Source: Platanthera guangdongensis
Taxonomy: Eukaryota; Streptophyta; Magnoliopsida; Asparagales; Orchidaceae
Assembly: GCA_039583875.1 (NCBI GenBank)
Contig: CM077162.1
Location: 56,261,675-56,325,674, forward strand
DNA length: 64,000 nt
Reading direction: 5' to 3'
Shown: in pieces, positions 11,274 through 23,776 of the stretch
Layout of the letters: the number at the start of each line of letters is the position of its first letter
Position numbering within the stretch: position 1 is the first letter of the stretch
Notes under the pieces: generated by a model
The model's database searches: none
Told to the model about the DNA's origin: nothing
What the model saw: only the letters and a program-made list of their open reading frames with translations
Made by a program: the position numbers and the translations under genes

Positions 11274-12602
11274 CTACATAGGGGCAACGAGAGGAGGAGG
11301 GCGGCGATTGTAGACTCGAATGACGGGCGGCCTAGGAGGGTCAATAGTGGCAGGGGGAGGAGGTAGGGTGGGAGCTGAGTGGACAGGGATCACCGGCCGT
11401 GGGAGGGAGGGTGGGAGAGGGGGTGGTGGTAAAAGTGGTGGTAAGGGAGGGAAGAAGGGTTGATCATCCCGGAAAGTAACATCAGCAGAGACGAAGACTT
11501 TTCGCGTGGCTGGGGAATAACAGAAATAACCTTTTTGGGTGCGGGAGTAGCCGACGAAAATGTGTTTGGCCGCACGGGGATCGAGTTTGTCGATAGTGGA
11601 GCCCAGGGTATGGACAAAACATGTACAGCCAAAAACTCTGGGTGGGAGAGGAAAGGCGGGTGCAGAGGGAAAAAGGAGGCTGAAGGGGGGAGCATGCTGG
11701 AGAACCGGGGAAGGGAGACGGTTGATAAGAAAACACGCAGTGGAGACCGCAAAGTTCCAGAAGATTTTTGGAACATTCATGTGCAGCATGAGGGAGCGAG
11801 CAACATCGAGAAGGTGATGGTTCTTCCATTCGGCGACCCCGTTTTGTTGAGGGGTGTAGGGACAGGAGGTCTGATGAATAATACCGAAGTCGGCGCAGAG
11901 AGTAGCAAACTCGTGGCTAGTGTACTCCCTGGCATTATCAGAGCGGAAGTGTTTGAAAGTATTAGAGAACTGCGTACGAGTCTCGATTACAAAAGCCTGA
12001 AAGACCCGAGGAAGCTCAGAGCGATCATGAAGGAGATACAACCAGGTGGTGCGAGAGTAATCGTCAATAAATATTATAAAATAACAATAACCAGAGATGC
12101 TGGGAGTCTTATACGGTTCCCAAATATCAGAATGGATTAGATCAAAAGGAGCAGATCTCCGAGTACAATGCGCGGGATAAGAAGAACGTGGCTGTTTGTC
12201 AAGAATACATGAATTACAGTTAAAAACAGGAAGGGAGACGTCAGGAAGCGCCTTCTGGAGGATAGGTAGAGGGGAGTGCCCAAGAAGACAATGCCAGTCA
12301 GTGGAGGAGATAGAGGATAGGGCGGTAGAAGAGACATCGAGGAGGTAGAGCCCGTTCTGCAGTCGACCCCTACCAATGGTAATCTGCGTCTGCCAATCCT
12401 GTATCAAAAAACCAGAAGTGATGAAGGTGATAAAACAGTTCATATCAGTAGTAAGACGGCCAACAGAGAGTAAATTAAAGGGTGAGGCCGACACATAAAG
12501 GGCAGAGCGAAGAGAGAGAGGGGTGAATAGCGAGATCAGCACAGCCGGAGACCGGAACACGCACACCGTTGGCCACAGTAATAGACGGGGGATGAGGAGC
12601 AT
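11274..12602 (-). pseudogene. pol: Copia-2 integrase (442-codon open frame)
   Basis: From the N-terminus the frame shows the pre-integrase zinc region (WHCLLGHSPLPILQK, CNSCILDKQ), then the DDE core. The first Asp is in LIHSDIWEPY, the second in HFRSDNAREY (usually DNGxEY, so Gly is Ala), and the Glu is in QQNGVAEWKN. After the core come FLINRLPSPVL and a Pro-rich tail typical of the linker to RT. The frame is open for 442 codons but is out of frame with its gag and RT neighbours. Integrase inserts the linear cDNA into chromosomal DNA. Long plus-strand open frames over the same span are shadows of this gene. Confidence 0.9.
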
Positions 12603-13694
12603 CCGAGAACCGTGGTGGAAGCAGATAGGTAATGTGGTGGGTGGCGCCCGAGTCCAGGATCCAATGAGAACCAGAGGAGAGACAGGCAGTACCTATAATG
12701 GAGGAGGAGGCAATACCTGCAGGAGAGGTGGAGGCAACTGAAGCAGATGGAGGGTTGAGGAGCCCCTGGAGGTGTTGAAGCTGAAGGCGAAGAGCCTCAA
12801 GGTCAGTACCAGTGGGTGGAGAGCTATCAGTAACAGCAGTAGTAGGTGGGCGAGGAGGGTAGCCATGTTTCTTGTGACAGACCGCTTCAGTGTGGCCATC
12901 CCGGCCGCAGAAGGTGCACTTGGGCCGTCCGCGACCACCATGGCCCCATCCACGGGAGCCCGTACGTCCACCCCGAGGAAGAGATGGTGGGAGAAGTAAG
13001 GGGGAAGGGCCTGTTGAAGAAGAGCCGGCGAGGGTGGTGCAGAAGCCTCCGGTGGAGGTGGTATGCGGAGTAACATAGAGCAAACATTGGAGAAGGAAGG
13101 GGTAGCAGGTGATGCCAGAACCTGGGCCCGGATACTGTGAAGGTGCGGCGGGACTCGAGCCATAATCATAGCAATATAGACCGCCTCCTTCTTGGCGAGT
13201 TGAATATCGAGATCAGTAGTAGGGGGCTGGTGCTAAATCCAGGCCTCCGTGAGAGTTTTAGCCCGGGCCACAAAGGAGGTCATGTCCATAGTTGTGCCGA
13301 GATCCAGAGCTTGAAGAGCGGTGATGATGTCAAACAGGTGCTGAAGACTATCCTTGCCCTAGTACAAGGAATGGAGTTCGTCCCACATTGCTTTGGCGGT
13401 CTCATGATACATAATCATCTGGTACGGCTCACCCTCCACCGAGTTCAGGATCCAGGTCTGGACGCGACCGTCATTCCGTAGCCAGTCATCAATAGGATGA
13501 GTAGGAGGTCCCTGGGTAAGATGACGAGCAAGGCCCTTGGCTTGCAAGACCCACTAGACGGAGTGAACCCAGAGGATGAAATTCGACTTGCCGGAGAGGG
13601 AAAGAGTAGTAATCTGAAGCTCATCGCAGAGTTCGGGAGGAGGAGCCACGGGGGCCGCCGGGGGTTGAGCGGTGGTGGAGTCACTAGAGGACAT
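12475..13694 (-). pseudogene. gag: Copia-2 gag and protease, degenerate
   Basis: Gag can start at the ATG at 13694 (MSSSDSTTAQPP, then LSLSGKSNFILWVHSV, stop). After that stop it continues as QAKGLARHLTQGPP and AMWDELHSLY (13547-13359), the capsid-like part. A frame change near 13083-13169 leads into the segment holding an intact CCHC knuckle at 12877-12918 (CTFCGRDGHTEAVC), followed by a spacer and the protease site HWILDSGATHHIT near 12640. Protease would mature the polyprotein. Confidence 0.82.
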
Positions 13695-14616
13695 GGCGAC
13701 CTGGAGGAGAGGAGGCGCGGACAGAACCAACGGACTGATGCACAGCAGAAGACAGGCCGCAGCGAGTACAAACACGGGCGGCAAGGAGCGGGCTGGAGGA
13801 GGGCGCAGCGAGCTGGAGGATGTTGTGGAGGATAGGAACAGACTGCGACGAATTGGAGCCGGGCAAGGAGAGCAGAGACAGGACACATCGGGCAGAGAGA
13901 GGCCGCAACGGGTAGAGATAGGCCGCACGGAGAGAAACAGGCCGCGACGGGCAGAGAGACACCGCAACGGTCAGAGATAGGCCGCGCGGAGAGAAGCAGA
14001 CCACAGCGGGCAGAGAAAGGCCTCGCGAACAGAGACAGGCCGCGCTCAGAAAAGGCCACAGCGGGTAGACACAGGCCGCGCTGATAGAGAGGGAAAAAAC
14101 TGGAGGAGACCGCGACCAAGATGCAGGTGAGAGAGGAACAACCCGCACAGTCAGGCGCACCCGAGAACGGAGGAGAAGAAACCCGCGAGGAGAGAGATGC
14201 GAGCGGATAGAGAGGAGACCGCAGCAACCAACAAGAACCCGCAGAGGAGGCAGGCCGCAGGAGGCCGGGCGGGTAGTGAGGAGAAGAGAGCATAAGGGGC
14301 AGGCCGCAGTGAACCGGAGAAAGCCGCAGCAAGCGAGGGAGTCCGCTGCGAGCAGGCAATGAGAGGGGCAAGCCGCAACGCAGGAGAACAGGCCGCGTGA
14401 GAGAGAGCGGTCTGGAGGAGAGAGAGGGATGGTGGACCCATGGAGAAGAAGAGGGAGGGAAGGCTATAAAAGACGGAGGGGAGGGGTGGAACCACGGGAA
14501 GAGGAGTTCAAGGGAGAGGAGGAGCGGAGCGGACAGACCGGCAGGCCGCAGGAGGCCGAGCGGGTAGCGGATAGAAACAGTCCGGGCGGGTTGAGAAAGA
14601 CAGTCCGCTCAATTCG
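13695..14616 (-). other. Copia-2 leader with degenerate GC-rich minisatellite
   Basis: This is the untranslated leader between primer site and gag. From about 13860 to 14330 the + strand is a run of irregular units built on GAGACAGGCCGCAACGGG and GAGAGAGGCCGCG, roughly 30-36 bases each. It is almost pure purine with GGCCGC islands. Open frames here (up to 308 codons on the minus strand) are low-complexity artefacts. Confidence 0.75.
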
Positions 14617-14634
14617 AACCTGGCTCTGATACCA
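14617..14634 (-). other. Primer-binding site of Copia-2
   Basis: The minus strand reads TGGTATCAGAGCCAGGTT directly after the LTR, complementary to the 3' end of plant initiator-Met tRNA. Confidence 0.95.
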
Positions 14635-14723
14635 TGTTGGAAAAGCTCAAATCTTGTATGTATTACTCAGATAATCAAATACAGGGAGAGAATACAAATA
14701 TATAGGAAAGAGGAGAGAAGAAT
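14635..14723 (-). repeat. Copia-2 5' LTR, part 1
   Basis: TGTTGGAAAAGCTCAAATC onward, 89 bp, cut by element B after AGAAT (14719-14723). The rest is at 34267-34362. Confidence 0.94.
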
Positions 14724-17301
14724 TGTAACACCTCCCCTGTAATGAACGTATAATATGGGTCCGGCCGGGGCCCCACAACATACGGACGCCACAGCTTTAG
14801 TATTATAAGTTGATATAGCTACCCACACTCAAAACTCTTTGCACAACACAGCGGAAACAAAAGCAAGACTAGAAGTTATCCACCACTAGAAGAGTAAAAC
14901 AAATGGCCTTATGGCCTTACAACAAGTTCCCAAATCAAATAATACAGCAGTCATGAATGTGCGTAGCACTCCTTGTCTACCTCAGCATGAAGCCGGACAA
15001 CAAGAGTTTCAAACATACAACATCATACAAGTAAAGCCACAAAAAGAAAAGCACTTCATGAGGCTTAGACCTTTCTGGCCGGCGAGCTAGCTCTTGCATG
15101 CGATCCTTGCCCTGTAAAATTTATTAGTAACATGGGTCAGCAAAGGCTGACCTCAAACTGTGTAACAACACATCTCCTCCCGGCCGCCCCTAACGGACCC
15201 CGGGGTACCCCTCCAACCTGCAAGTTAGCACTTCGTATGCAATAATCATAAGCAAGAAAAGCGACTACAAAAACAGGTTTGGATGTCACACACATCATAC
15301 ATGTTCTCTACTGGTTGAGCATATAATAAAAGGGCCTACATATGCAATCATGTATGCAATAACCTGGGTTTCACCCAAGGCACCCTAACTCGTATGCATC
15401 TAGCACATCATCACATCATATGGGTACTCAACGATTCCCCATTGGCATCAAGCCGCAAACAAAGGGGGTCACCATTTCTCCCAACGGCTCACAGGCCGCC
15501 TCATGGAACTCTTTGCCAAGGCCCCACCCGCTCAAGGTCTTAGACCCGGGCTTGCCTACAAGCTCTGATGTCTCATGTCAGGATTACAACAAACACAAAA
15601 CTGACCGATTCTAAGAAGCCTTACCGGACCCCACCCGCTCATGGCCTCATTGCCCGGGCTTGCCCCCATGCTTGGCTTTCTCGTCAGTCTCATAGAAGGG
15701 GACTAGTCTCGTCGGGACACTCTCTGCACATGACGTGAACGTCACGGGATAGCCAGCTGACCACGGAGACACAGCCATGCCTTGGCACATCACAAACCAA
15801 GATACTTCCACCCTAGTCCCTCATTTGTACTGCAGCGTTCCCGCGCACCAAGGAAACCATCTCCAATGCATGCGGAGCTAACCTTGTCCACCAAGGAAAA
15901 CATCTACCGCCACGAGGAGCTAACCTTGTCCGGTTCCGACTACACGTACTCACTCGAGAAGAAGGGGAAAAACATCACCACATCACAAACGGCATCTTGC
16001 CGCAATGAAATCTCTACGAATCCTTAACGTTCGTATGCAACATCACCGAGTCGGACTAACGGTCACGACAACAGCTTCACCCACCATGCCTAATCCACTA
16101 ACGGAGCGGATCTCTAATGCAAAATATGTCGGGGACGGACTCAATCAACCCGGAGGTTCCTCTTGAACCTTGGCAAACCAAAACCCTTCTCATTTGAGAG
16201 TTTGGTGCCTAAAAACTAGAAAGAAAATAAATGATGCTAAAGACATGCATCCTAAGACCGAGAGGAGAAGTGTCGTTACCTTCTGACTCCTCTTCCTTGC
16301 CATGGCGAAATAGCCGGATGAAAACATTCGCAACGATCTAACCTCCACGGATCTGGACTCGGCTCGCAATTTGGACCACCTAAACCTCTCCTACAGCCCA
16401 AACTCTCCTTCTCCTTCTTCCTTGTTCTCACTTCTCTCTAGATCTTTAGTAAGAGAATGCTTGGAGAAGAATGAGGGTTTTCAACCCTATTCTCGGACTT
16501 AACTCCTAAAGAAATGATCTGAACCATCAGATCCTAAAACCAGGGAAATAAAGGGCCACGATCCGACAGAAAAATAAAAGACCTGGGCCGAATACGGCCT
16601 GGCACACGCCCGTGTCCAGGGTCGTGTGCCTCATACGCCGTCTCAAATCGATGCGCCTGGAACAGCACACGGGCATCCGACATGCCCGTGTTTGATCCGA
16701 CACGCCCGTGTCCCCAATGACACGGCCGTGTGCCTCCATCGACACGGCCCCGAAACCAACCCGAGAAGTGACACGGCCTGGGACACGCCCGTGTCCCACG
16801 CCGTGTTCCAAGTCTCGACACTCGTCTACAGCCTTTGTGTCGACACTGCGGAAAAACGTCGAGCGAAGATCGTCGACCAAGCGGGACACGCCCTGTGACA
16901 CGCCCGTGTCACAGGATGTGTGCCCCAGTATTGACACTCGACACTCGACACTCGTCGAGTGAACATCATCGACTGAAGCTCGTTGACAGACCCATACAGC
17001 CTTGGACACGCCCGTGTCCTAGGCCGTGTGCCTTGTCTCGACACAGTGTCGAGCGAAAGTGTCGACACCCCGGGCCGAGTGTCGACACGGGCTCGACACA
17101 CCCTGCGACACGCCCGTGTCGCAGGCCGTGTGCCCTAGTCTCGACACCTCGTCGAGCGAAAGTGTCGACACCCCAGGCCGAGTGTTGACACGGCTCGACA
17201 CACCCTGCGACGCGCCCATGTCGTAGGCCGTGTGCCCCCTGCCAGAAACCAAAAATTTCCAGCAACGCAAAACGACCCTCTCTCAAAACTGGGGTGTTAC
17301 A
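14724..17301 (-). repeat. B 3' LTR (2578 bp)
   Basis: It starts TGTAACACCTCCCCTGTAATG and ends CTGGGGTGTTACA. The half nearest the element body (about 16570-17230) is a dense array of ACACGCCCGTGT/ACACGGCCGTGT dyads and CTCGTCGAGCG-like motifs. Near 15500-15680 there is a degenerate direct repeat built on CCCCACCCGCTCA...CCGGGCTTGCC. Open frames across the array (Thr/Arg/Pro/Cys repeats) are not genes. It is a close but not identical match to 31666-34266. Confidence 0.95.
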
Positions 17302-17315
17302 ACTCTCCCCCACTT
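17302..17315 (-). other. Polypurine tract of B
   Basis: The minus strand reads AAGTGGGGGAGAGT directly before the LTR start TGTAACACCCCAG. Confidence 0.85.
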
Positions 17316-17359
17316 AACAGAATTTCGTCCCGAAATTACAAAACAAAGGGTACACAAAC

Positions 17360-17964
17360 TTAACTTGTACCTGAAATGAAGAGTTCTGGATACTCTTCTA
17401 GCATGGCCTGTTCTCACTCCCAAGATAGCTCCTCTCGACCGCAGTTGTCCCATCAGACTTTCACGAGTTTAACTTCTTTATTCCGCAACTGCCGAGTCTT
17501 CGAATCCTCTATAGCAATTGGAAGGACTCGCATCCTCAAGTCTTCCTCAATCGGCACCGATGCCGGCTCAATCACCATACTAGCCTCCACCAAAGCTTTC
17601 CTCAAAACGGAGACGTGGAAGACGTCATGCAATCCACTCAGCTCCGCGGACAACGCCAACCGATAGGCTGCTTCTCCCACCCGTTCAACAACTTCAAAAG
17701 GCCCCAAAAACCTTGGACTCAACTTCTTGAGTCGGCGAATCCGTGAGACGCCTTTGAACGGTTTGATCTTCAAATAGACCCAATCACCTACGGCAAACTC
17801 CAACTTCCGGTGACGAGCATTAAAGTATTTTTCTTGTCGGTCTTGCATCACCTTCATACGCTCTTGAATGGTCCGTACCAACTCACAAGCATCTACTACC
17901 ACCTCTTTTCCCAAAATTTTGGTGTCTCCCGCCTCTGCCCAAGACATCGGTGTTCGACACCATC
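17360..17964 (-). pseudogene. pol: B integrase C-terminus and chromodomain-like tail (split from 27508 onward by element C)
   Basis: This continues the integrase that stops at element C. After the junction the frame reads CRTPMSWAEAGD, then the GPY/F-type region ([54 protein letters not shown]), then the tail with RQLRNKEVKLVKV. Two TGA codons interrupt the tail, at VKV*WDN and SWE*EQ. Relatives C and D have CGA (Arg) there, so both fit CpG decay (C to T). The frame ends at TAA, 17360-17362. In the chromovirus family this tail is thought to steer integration toward heterochromatin. Confidence 0.9.
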
Positions 17965-20270
17965 TGTAACACCCCCTATCCGTCGCATAGCATATATCAG
18001 TAGGTCCGGCCGGGGCCCGACGCCATATACCACAGACAGACCGGGTGGTTACTTATGGAAACCATCCAACCAATCTCAACGTCCTACACAGAGCATTCTA
18101 GCGGAAGCAGTTTATAAAAGTTGTAAACAAGAACCCAGCATTAAAGCACGAATGTCCACTAGTACAAATTAGGAATGTTATACAAAAATACCCAAAACCG
18201 GCCTTAAGGCCTTACAAAATGTTTCACTTGAATATTACATGTTTTACAAACCACGGCACGCAGGCCGGTCATACATGAATAAAGCAGTAAACACTTCTAC
18301 TTGGGCCTTCGAGGGCCAGCTTCGCAAAAAGGGCTTTAGCCCGCTATTGACCGCTTGGTCCAGCTGCACCTGCAAGCAACAAACCACCGCACGGTGGCAA
18401 AAACAAGGCAACGGTCAGCAATGCTGACCAAATTATAACGATCCCGCCCCCAACTCGGGGTGGCGATGCTCCTTCCCTGCATTTCATTAGCATAAGCGAG
18501 CAATGTATATAACCATAGCCATTTCATCACAGATGTTGACTCGCACGGCCACACGCCCCGTGCACTCAGGGCACATTCTCGGTGAACCGGTCTATGTCAC
18601 GTCAATTCAAGCCATCAACATTCCGGACTCACCACCGCCAACTGACGGCCAAACCTATGAGCAATTTGTCTTCTCGGCCTGGGTCACGACAATTTAAGCC
18701 ATACCGCCGAAGACCCTACTCTATGCCAATGGTAAGTGCCACGTGCCTTTAGGTCTCTTTAACCGAACGACATAGAACGGGTACGGTTCCATCTAACCCG
18801 TGCTCACATCGCAACGGCAATTTAAGCCATTTGCGCGGGTCAAACTTCCACCGAGTCCCATTTCTATCACAGTTCACATAACCTCGTTATGTTCAAGTTG
18901 GCTCTCAAGCCACCAAGTTGGCAAGATCTCGTATCCGCCCAGTTTTCCGGGTGCACCTTTGGGTTAGTCCCCAAGGCTCCCTGCTGCAATCTACCGCGTA
19001 GAAAACCCGAAAAACAACCAATAGCACGGAGTCTTCTCCGACATTATGCAATGCAACATCACCGATCCAGACCAACATGTCCGGGTAGGCTTCACACATC
19101 ATGCCTATGTCCGTTCTCGCATAAGGACTCTAAACAACGGGGACTTCACATATCTACCCGAAGGAACGCCTCCAACTCTCCGCAAACTCGCGAGAGCGGG
19201 CTTCCTATGCTAAGAAAGAGAGCGACTCATGCTCAAGATGAGGATCGTTACCCTTGAGTTCCTCTTTGGCGCCATTGAAAAGTAATCGGATGAAAACAAC
19301 CGTACTAGCGTTGCCTCCGTGGATCCGGGGTCGGCTCGCGATTCGGAGCTACGAAGCTCCTCCAATGGCGGGATCTAGCTCTTCTTCCTCCCTTGGTTTT
19401 CCTCTTTCTCTAAGGATTTGGAAAGGGATAAGATAAGAAAAGTGATGGATTTCTAAGTCAATCCAGGGGTATATCCCTTCAGGAACATCCCCCAGCCGTT
19501 GGATCTCAAAACAAGGAAACGAACGGCTTTGATTCGGGGCTGAAATGCCCAATCTGGACCGAACACGGCCTGGCACACGCCCGTGTCCAGGGCCGTGTGC
19601 CGCATTCGCCGTCAAAATCGAATCACCTGGAACCTCACACGGGTATCGAACACGCCCGTGTTCGAGCTGACACGCCCGTGTTCCACCTGACACGGCCGTG
19701 TGGCCGGCCGTGTACCCCATGATTTTTCCCCTTTTTCAACCCGAGCACTGCACGGGTTCTAGGACACGCCCGTGTCCTTGCCCGTGTCACTTTGACACGC
19801 CTGGACCCCAGGCCGTGTACACGGTCTCGACATTTCGTCGCGTGAAGATCGATGACTTGATGACACGGCCTCGGACACGCCCGTGTCCTAGGTCGTGTGC
19901 CTTGTCTCGACGATCGTCGAGCGAATCTCGACGACTCCCCGGGACGATCGTCGACACGGGTCGACACGCCCTGCGACACGCCCGTGTCGCGGGCCGTGTG
20001 CCCATTCTCGACGAATCGTCGAGTATATCTCGACGACTCCGCGGCTAAGTGTCGACACGGGTCGACACGCCCTGCGACACGCCCATGTCGCAGGCCGTGT
20101 GCCCATTCTCAGCGAATCGTCGAGAAAATCTCGACGACTTCGCGGCTAAGTGTCGACACACGCTTGACACGCCCTGGGACACGGCCGTGTCCCAGGCCGT
20201 GTGCCTGCAGCCAGAACCCAAACTGGCCCAAAACGTCCCCCTTTGCTCCTTTGAGTTTCGGGGCGTTACA
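17965..20270 (-). repeat. C 3' LTR (2306 bp)
   Basis: TGTAACACCCCCTATCCGTC to GGGGCGTTACA. A dyad array occupies about 19560-20215, with ACACGGCCGTGT-type palindromes alternating with CTCGACGAATCGTCGAG-type palindromes. Differences from 25201-27507 are scattered single bases. Confidence 0.96.
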
Positions 20271-20284
20271 ACTCTACCACTCTT
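20271..20284 (-). other. Polypurine tract of C
   Basis: The minus strand reads AAGAGTGGTAGAGT before TGTAACGCCCC. It is less purine-pure than usual. Confidence 0.75.
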
Positions 20285-20322
20285 AAAAGAATTTCGCCCA
20301 CGAAATTACATAAAGGAAAGAC

Positions 20323-23300
20323 TTACAAAACAAAATTTGTACCTGAGCGGAACAACTCCGGATACTCGTCAAGCATAGTCTGCTCTCGCTCCCAAGAGAG
20401 CTCCTCACGACCGAAATTGTCCCACCGGACCTTGACCATCCTGATCTCTTTATTGCGTAGCCGCTTGACCTCCGAGTCCTCAATCCGCATGGGCTTGACC
20501 TTTGTCGTTAGCCCACTATCCACCGTCACTTGATCAACCGCGATCACTTGCGTAGGCTCTTGCACCGCCTTCCGAAGTACCGAAATGTGGAATACATCGT
20601 GTAAACCACTAAGCTCCACTGAAAGCTTCAACCGATAGGCTGCTTCCCCAACTCGCTCCAGGACCTCGAACGGTCCAAGGTACCTCGGGCTTAGCTTTTT
20701 CAATCGCCGCACCCGCGAGACACCCTTGAACGGATTGATCTTTAGGTATACATAATCGCCTACAGCGAACTCCACGTTCCTGTGCTTGGCATTATAGTAC
20801 TTTGCTTGCCGGTCCTGAGCGATAAGCAACCTCTCCCGAATGGTTCTCACCAAATAAGTAGCATCATCCACTTCCGATCGCTTATACAACTTTGACTCAC
20901 CCGTTTCTAACCAAGACAACGGCGTGCGACATCTTCTACCATATAGGGCCTCGAAGGGCGCCATCTGAATACTCGCTTGGTAGTTGTTGTTGTATGCGAA
21001 CTCCGCCAAGTAAAGGTGGTCTTCCCATTGCTTTCCAAAATTCAAGACACACATGCGAAACATGTCTTCCATGGTTCTATTGACCCTCTCAGTCTGCCCA
21101 TCCGTTTGTGGATGAAAGGCTGTGCTGAATTTCAGCTTTGTTCCCAACATTTGCTGCACAAGCATCCAATCATTGGACGTGAACCGCCCATCTCGGTCAC
21201 TCACGATGCTGCGGGGCACACCATGAAGCCGTACTATGTTATCCACATAAAGCTTTGCCAGCTTCTCCACCGGATCATCCTTCCTATGCGGAATAAAATG
21301 CGACACCTTCGTTAATCGATCAACAACCACCCAAATGGTGTCGTTTCCCTTTTGCGACCTTGGCAAACCGTGCACAAAGTCCATAGAGATGTCGTCGAAT
21401 TTCCACTCTGGAATAGGCAAGGACTTAAGAAATCCTCCCGGCTTTTGGCACTCCGCCTTTACCAAGGCGCACGTTTGGCACTTCGCTACGTATAGCGCCA
21501 CATCCTTTTTCAAACCCGGCCACCAAAATAGTTTCTTCACATCACGGTACATCTTTGTGCTCCCCGGGTGAATCGAGTACTTGGTATGGTGCGCCTCGTA
21601 CAACAACCCCACCCGTAAATTGCCCACACTTGGGACGCATAGACGACCGTCTTTCCACAGTAATCCGTCCTCCACGACGAATTGGGAATTTGACCCATCC
21701 AGAGCCTCTACCATGAACTGCTTCATATGAGCATCCATATCCAAAGCTTGCCGAATACGATCAGCCAGGTCATATTGGACTTCAGTCCAATTCAGAACTG
21801 CTTCAGCACTAGATTGTCTATCCACACAAACAATCTCCAACGCCTCCAACTCCCGCACCAACCGCTCATCATGCACTGATAGCCAATTGGCTTGAGCTAG
21901 GGCTCGGCGACTCAACGCGTCCGCAACCACATTCCCTTTGCCAGGCACGTAGTGGATCTTGAATGTATAGTCCCCCAGGAACTCCATCCATCTACGCTGC
22001 CGCATATTCAGATCCTTCTGATCTATCAAATATTTCAGGCTCTTATGATCGGTGTAGATATCAATCTTCACACCGTACAAATAGTGTCTCCACAGCTTCA
22101 AGGCAAAAATCACGGCCGCCAACTCCAAGTCATGGACCGGATAATTCCACTCGTGCACTTTTAGCTATCTCGAGCCATAAGCTATCACGCTTCCGTGCTG
22201 CAGTAGCATGCAACCCAAACCGCTGCCCGAAGCATCGCTATATATCTCATAGCCTTCGGTTCCACATGGCAAACTCAGCACAGGCGCCGTGGTCAACCGA
22301 CACTTCAATTCCTCAAAAGCTCGCGCGCACTCCGGCGTCCAAACGAACTTATGCTCCTTCCTCGTCAAAGTAGTGAGAGGTAACGCTAACCGCGAGAAGT
22401 TCTCTACGAAGCGCCTATAATAGCCGGCAAGCCCCAAAAAGCTCCGGACTTCTGCTACCGTAGCAAGCTCAGGCGACTCCCGTATCGCAACAATCTTCGT
22501 CGGATCCATAGCAATACCCTCTCCACTCACTATATGCCCGAGGAACGCCACTGAGGATAGCCAAAACTCGCACTTCGAGAACTTGGCATACAACTGATTT
22601 CTCCTTAGCGTTTCCAACACCAAATGGAGATGCTTGAAGTGATCTTCCTCACTTTGCGAGTACACCAAAATATCATCGATGAAGACGATCATGAAATGGT
22701 TCAAGTACTCCCTGAAAGTCCTGTTCATCAAATCCATGAACACTGACGGCGCATTAGTCAGCCCAAACGGCATGACCGTAAACTCATAATGTCCGTACCT
22801 TGTACTAAACGCTGTCTTCGGGATATCACTCTCCCTTTTTTGCAGCTGATAGTACCCAGCCTTGAGATCCAACTTCGAGTACACCGTCGACCCGACTAAC
22901 TGATCAAAGAGATCATCAATCCAGGGGATTGGGTACTTGTTCTTCTTCGTCAGCTTGTTTAGCTCCCGATAATCAATACATAGCCTCAAGCTTCCGTCCT
23001 TCTTCTTAACAAAGAGGACCGGTGCGCTCCAAGGCAAAGAACTCGGGCGCACATACCCTTGCTCCAACAACTCTTGCAGTTGAACTTTCAGCTCTGCCAT
23101 TTCCTTAGGCGCTAGGCGATACGGAGATCGTGACACAGGCTTTGCACCTGGCACTAGCTCGATCGTAAAATCTATCTCCCGTTGAGGCGGGGCTCCAGGA
23201 AGATCTGCGGGGAACACATCAGGGTATTCCGATACCACTGAAATACAATCCAAAGCGGGCTTCGGCTTTGTAACCTCCACTAGTGTAAAGAACAGTTCTG

Positions 23301-23748
23301 CTCCGGCACGAACCGCCTTCACCACCTGAAGAGCAGACATCAACGTCTTGCTCGACCCCTTTAAGCTCGTAAAAGTCGTCTCACGACTTGCTCCCAGCTT
23401 GACTTCCTTGCTACCGCAATCTATATGGGCATGCTGCTCCGAGAGCCAGTCCATGCCAAATATGACGTCAAACTCCACTAACGGAAGTAAAGACGCCCGC
23501 AGGTCAAACTCCTGCTCCCCAATACGAATCTTAACATCGCAGATCCTAACTGCTCACATCGAACACCCATTGGGCAACAACACATCCAACTTATCCTTCG
23601 CCATCGAAGAAGGGACTCCGATGCGTGATATAAATCCTTCGGACAAGAAGGAGTGTGAAGCTCCCGTATCGAAGAGTGCTCGTGCCGGATTTTCACAAAT
23701 CAATACAAATCCTAAACAAGTAGTGGTAATGTAACATATGCATAACAA
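20323..23748 (-). pseudogene. pol: C pol: protease, RT, RNase H, integrase, chromodomain-like tail (two premature stops)
   Basis: Protease has an intact site ([17 protein letters not shown], about 23640-23690). RT shows [38 protein letters not shown] and the catalytic FIDD ([12 protein letters not shown]). RNase H has [16 protein letters not shown] and [20 protein letters not shown]. Integrase has the HHCC finger ([19 protein letters not shown]), then [20 protein letters not shown] and [11 protein letters not shown] with D, D and E. The end is [19 protein letters not shown] and YPELF. Stops occur near 23555 (CGA to TGA; D has Arg) and near 22160 (CAG to TAG; D has Gln). Otherwise the frame is continuous over about 1140 codons. 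Confidence 0.93.
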
Positions 23749-23776
23749 GCATATAAAGAAAGTGACTTGCTATAAA

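Noticed and set aside
11460..12140. 226-codon plus-strand open frame
   Set aside because: It is antisense to the Copia-2 integrase, which has clear DDE motifs on the minus strand; the plus product resembles nothing and has skewed codon use.
16527..17313. Cys/Arg/Pro-rich open frames on both strands in the Ty3 LTRs (also at 19635-20378, 26872-27711, 33472-34320, 37492-38137, 43248-44077)
   Set aside because: They are translations of the repeated GACACGCCCGTGTC dyads in several frames at once, with no start context and no homology.
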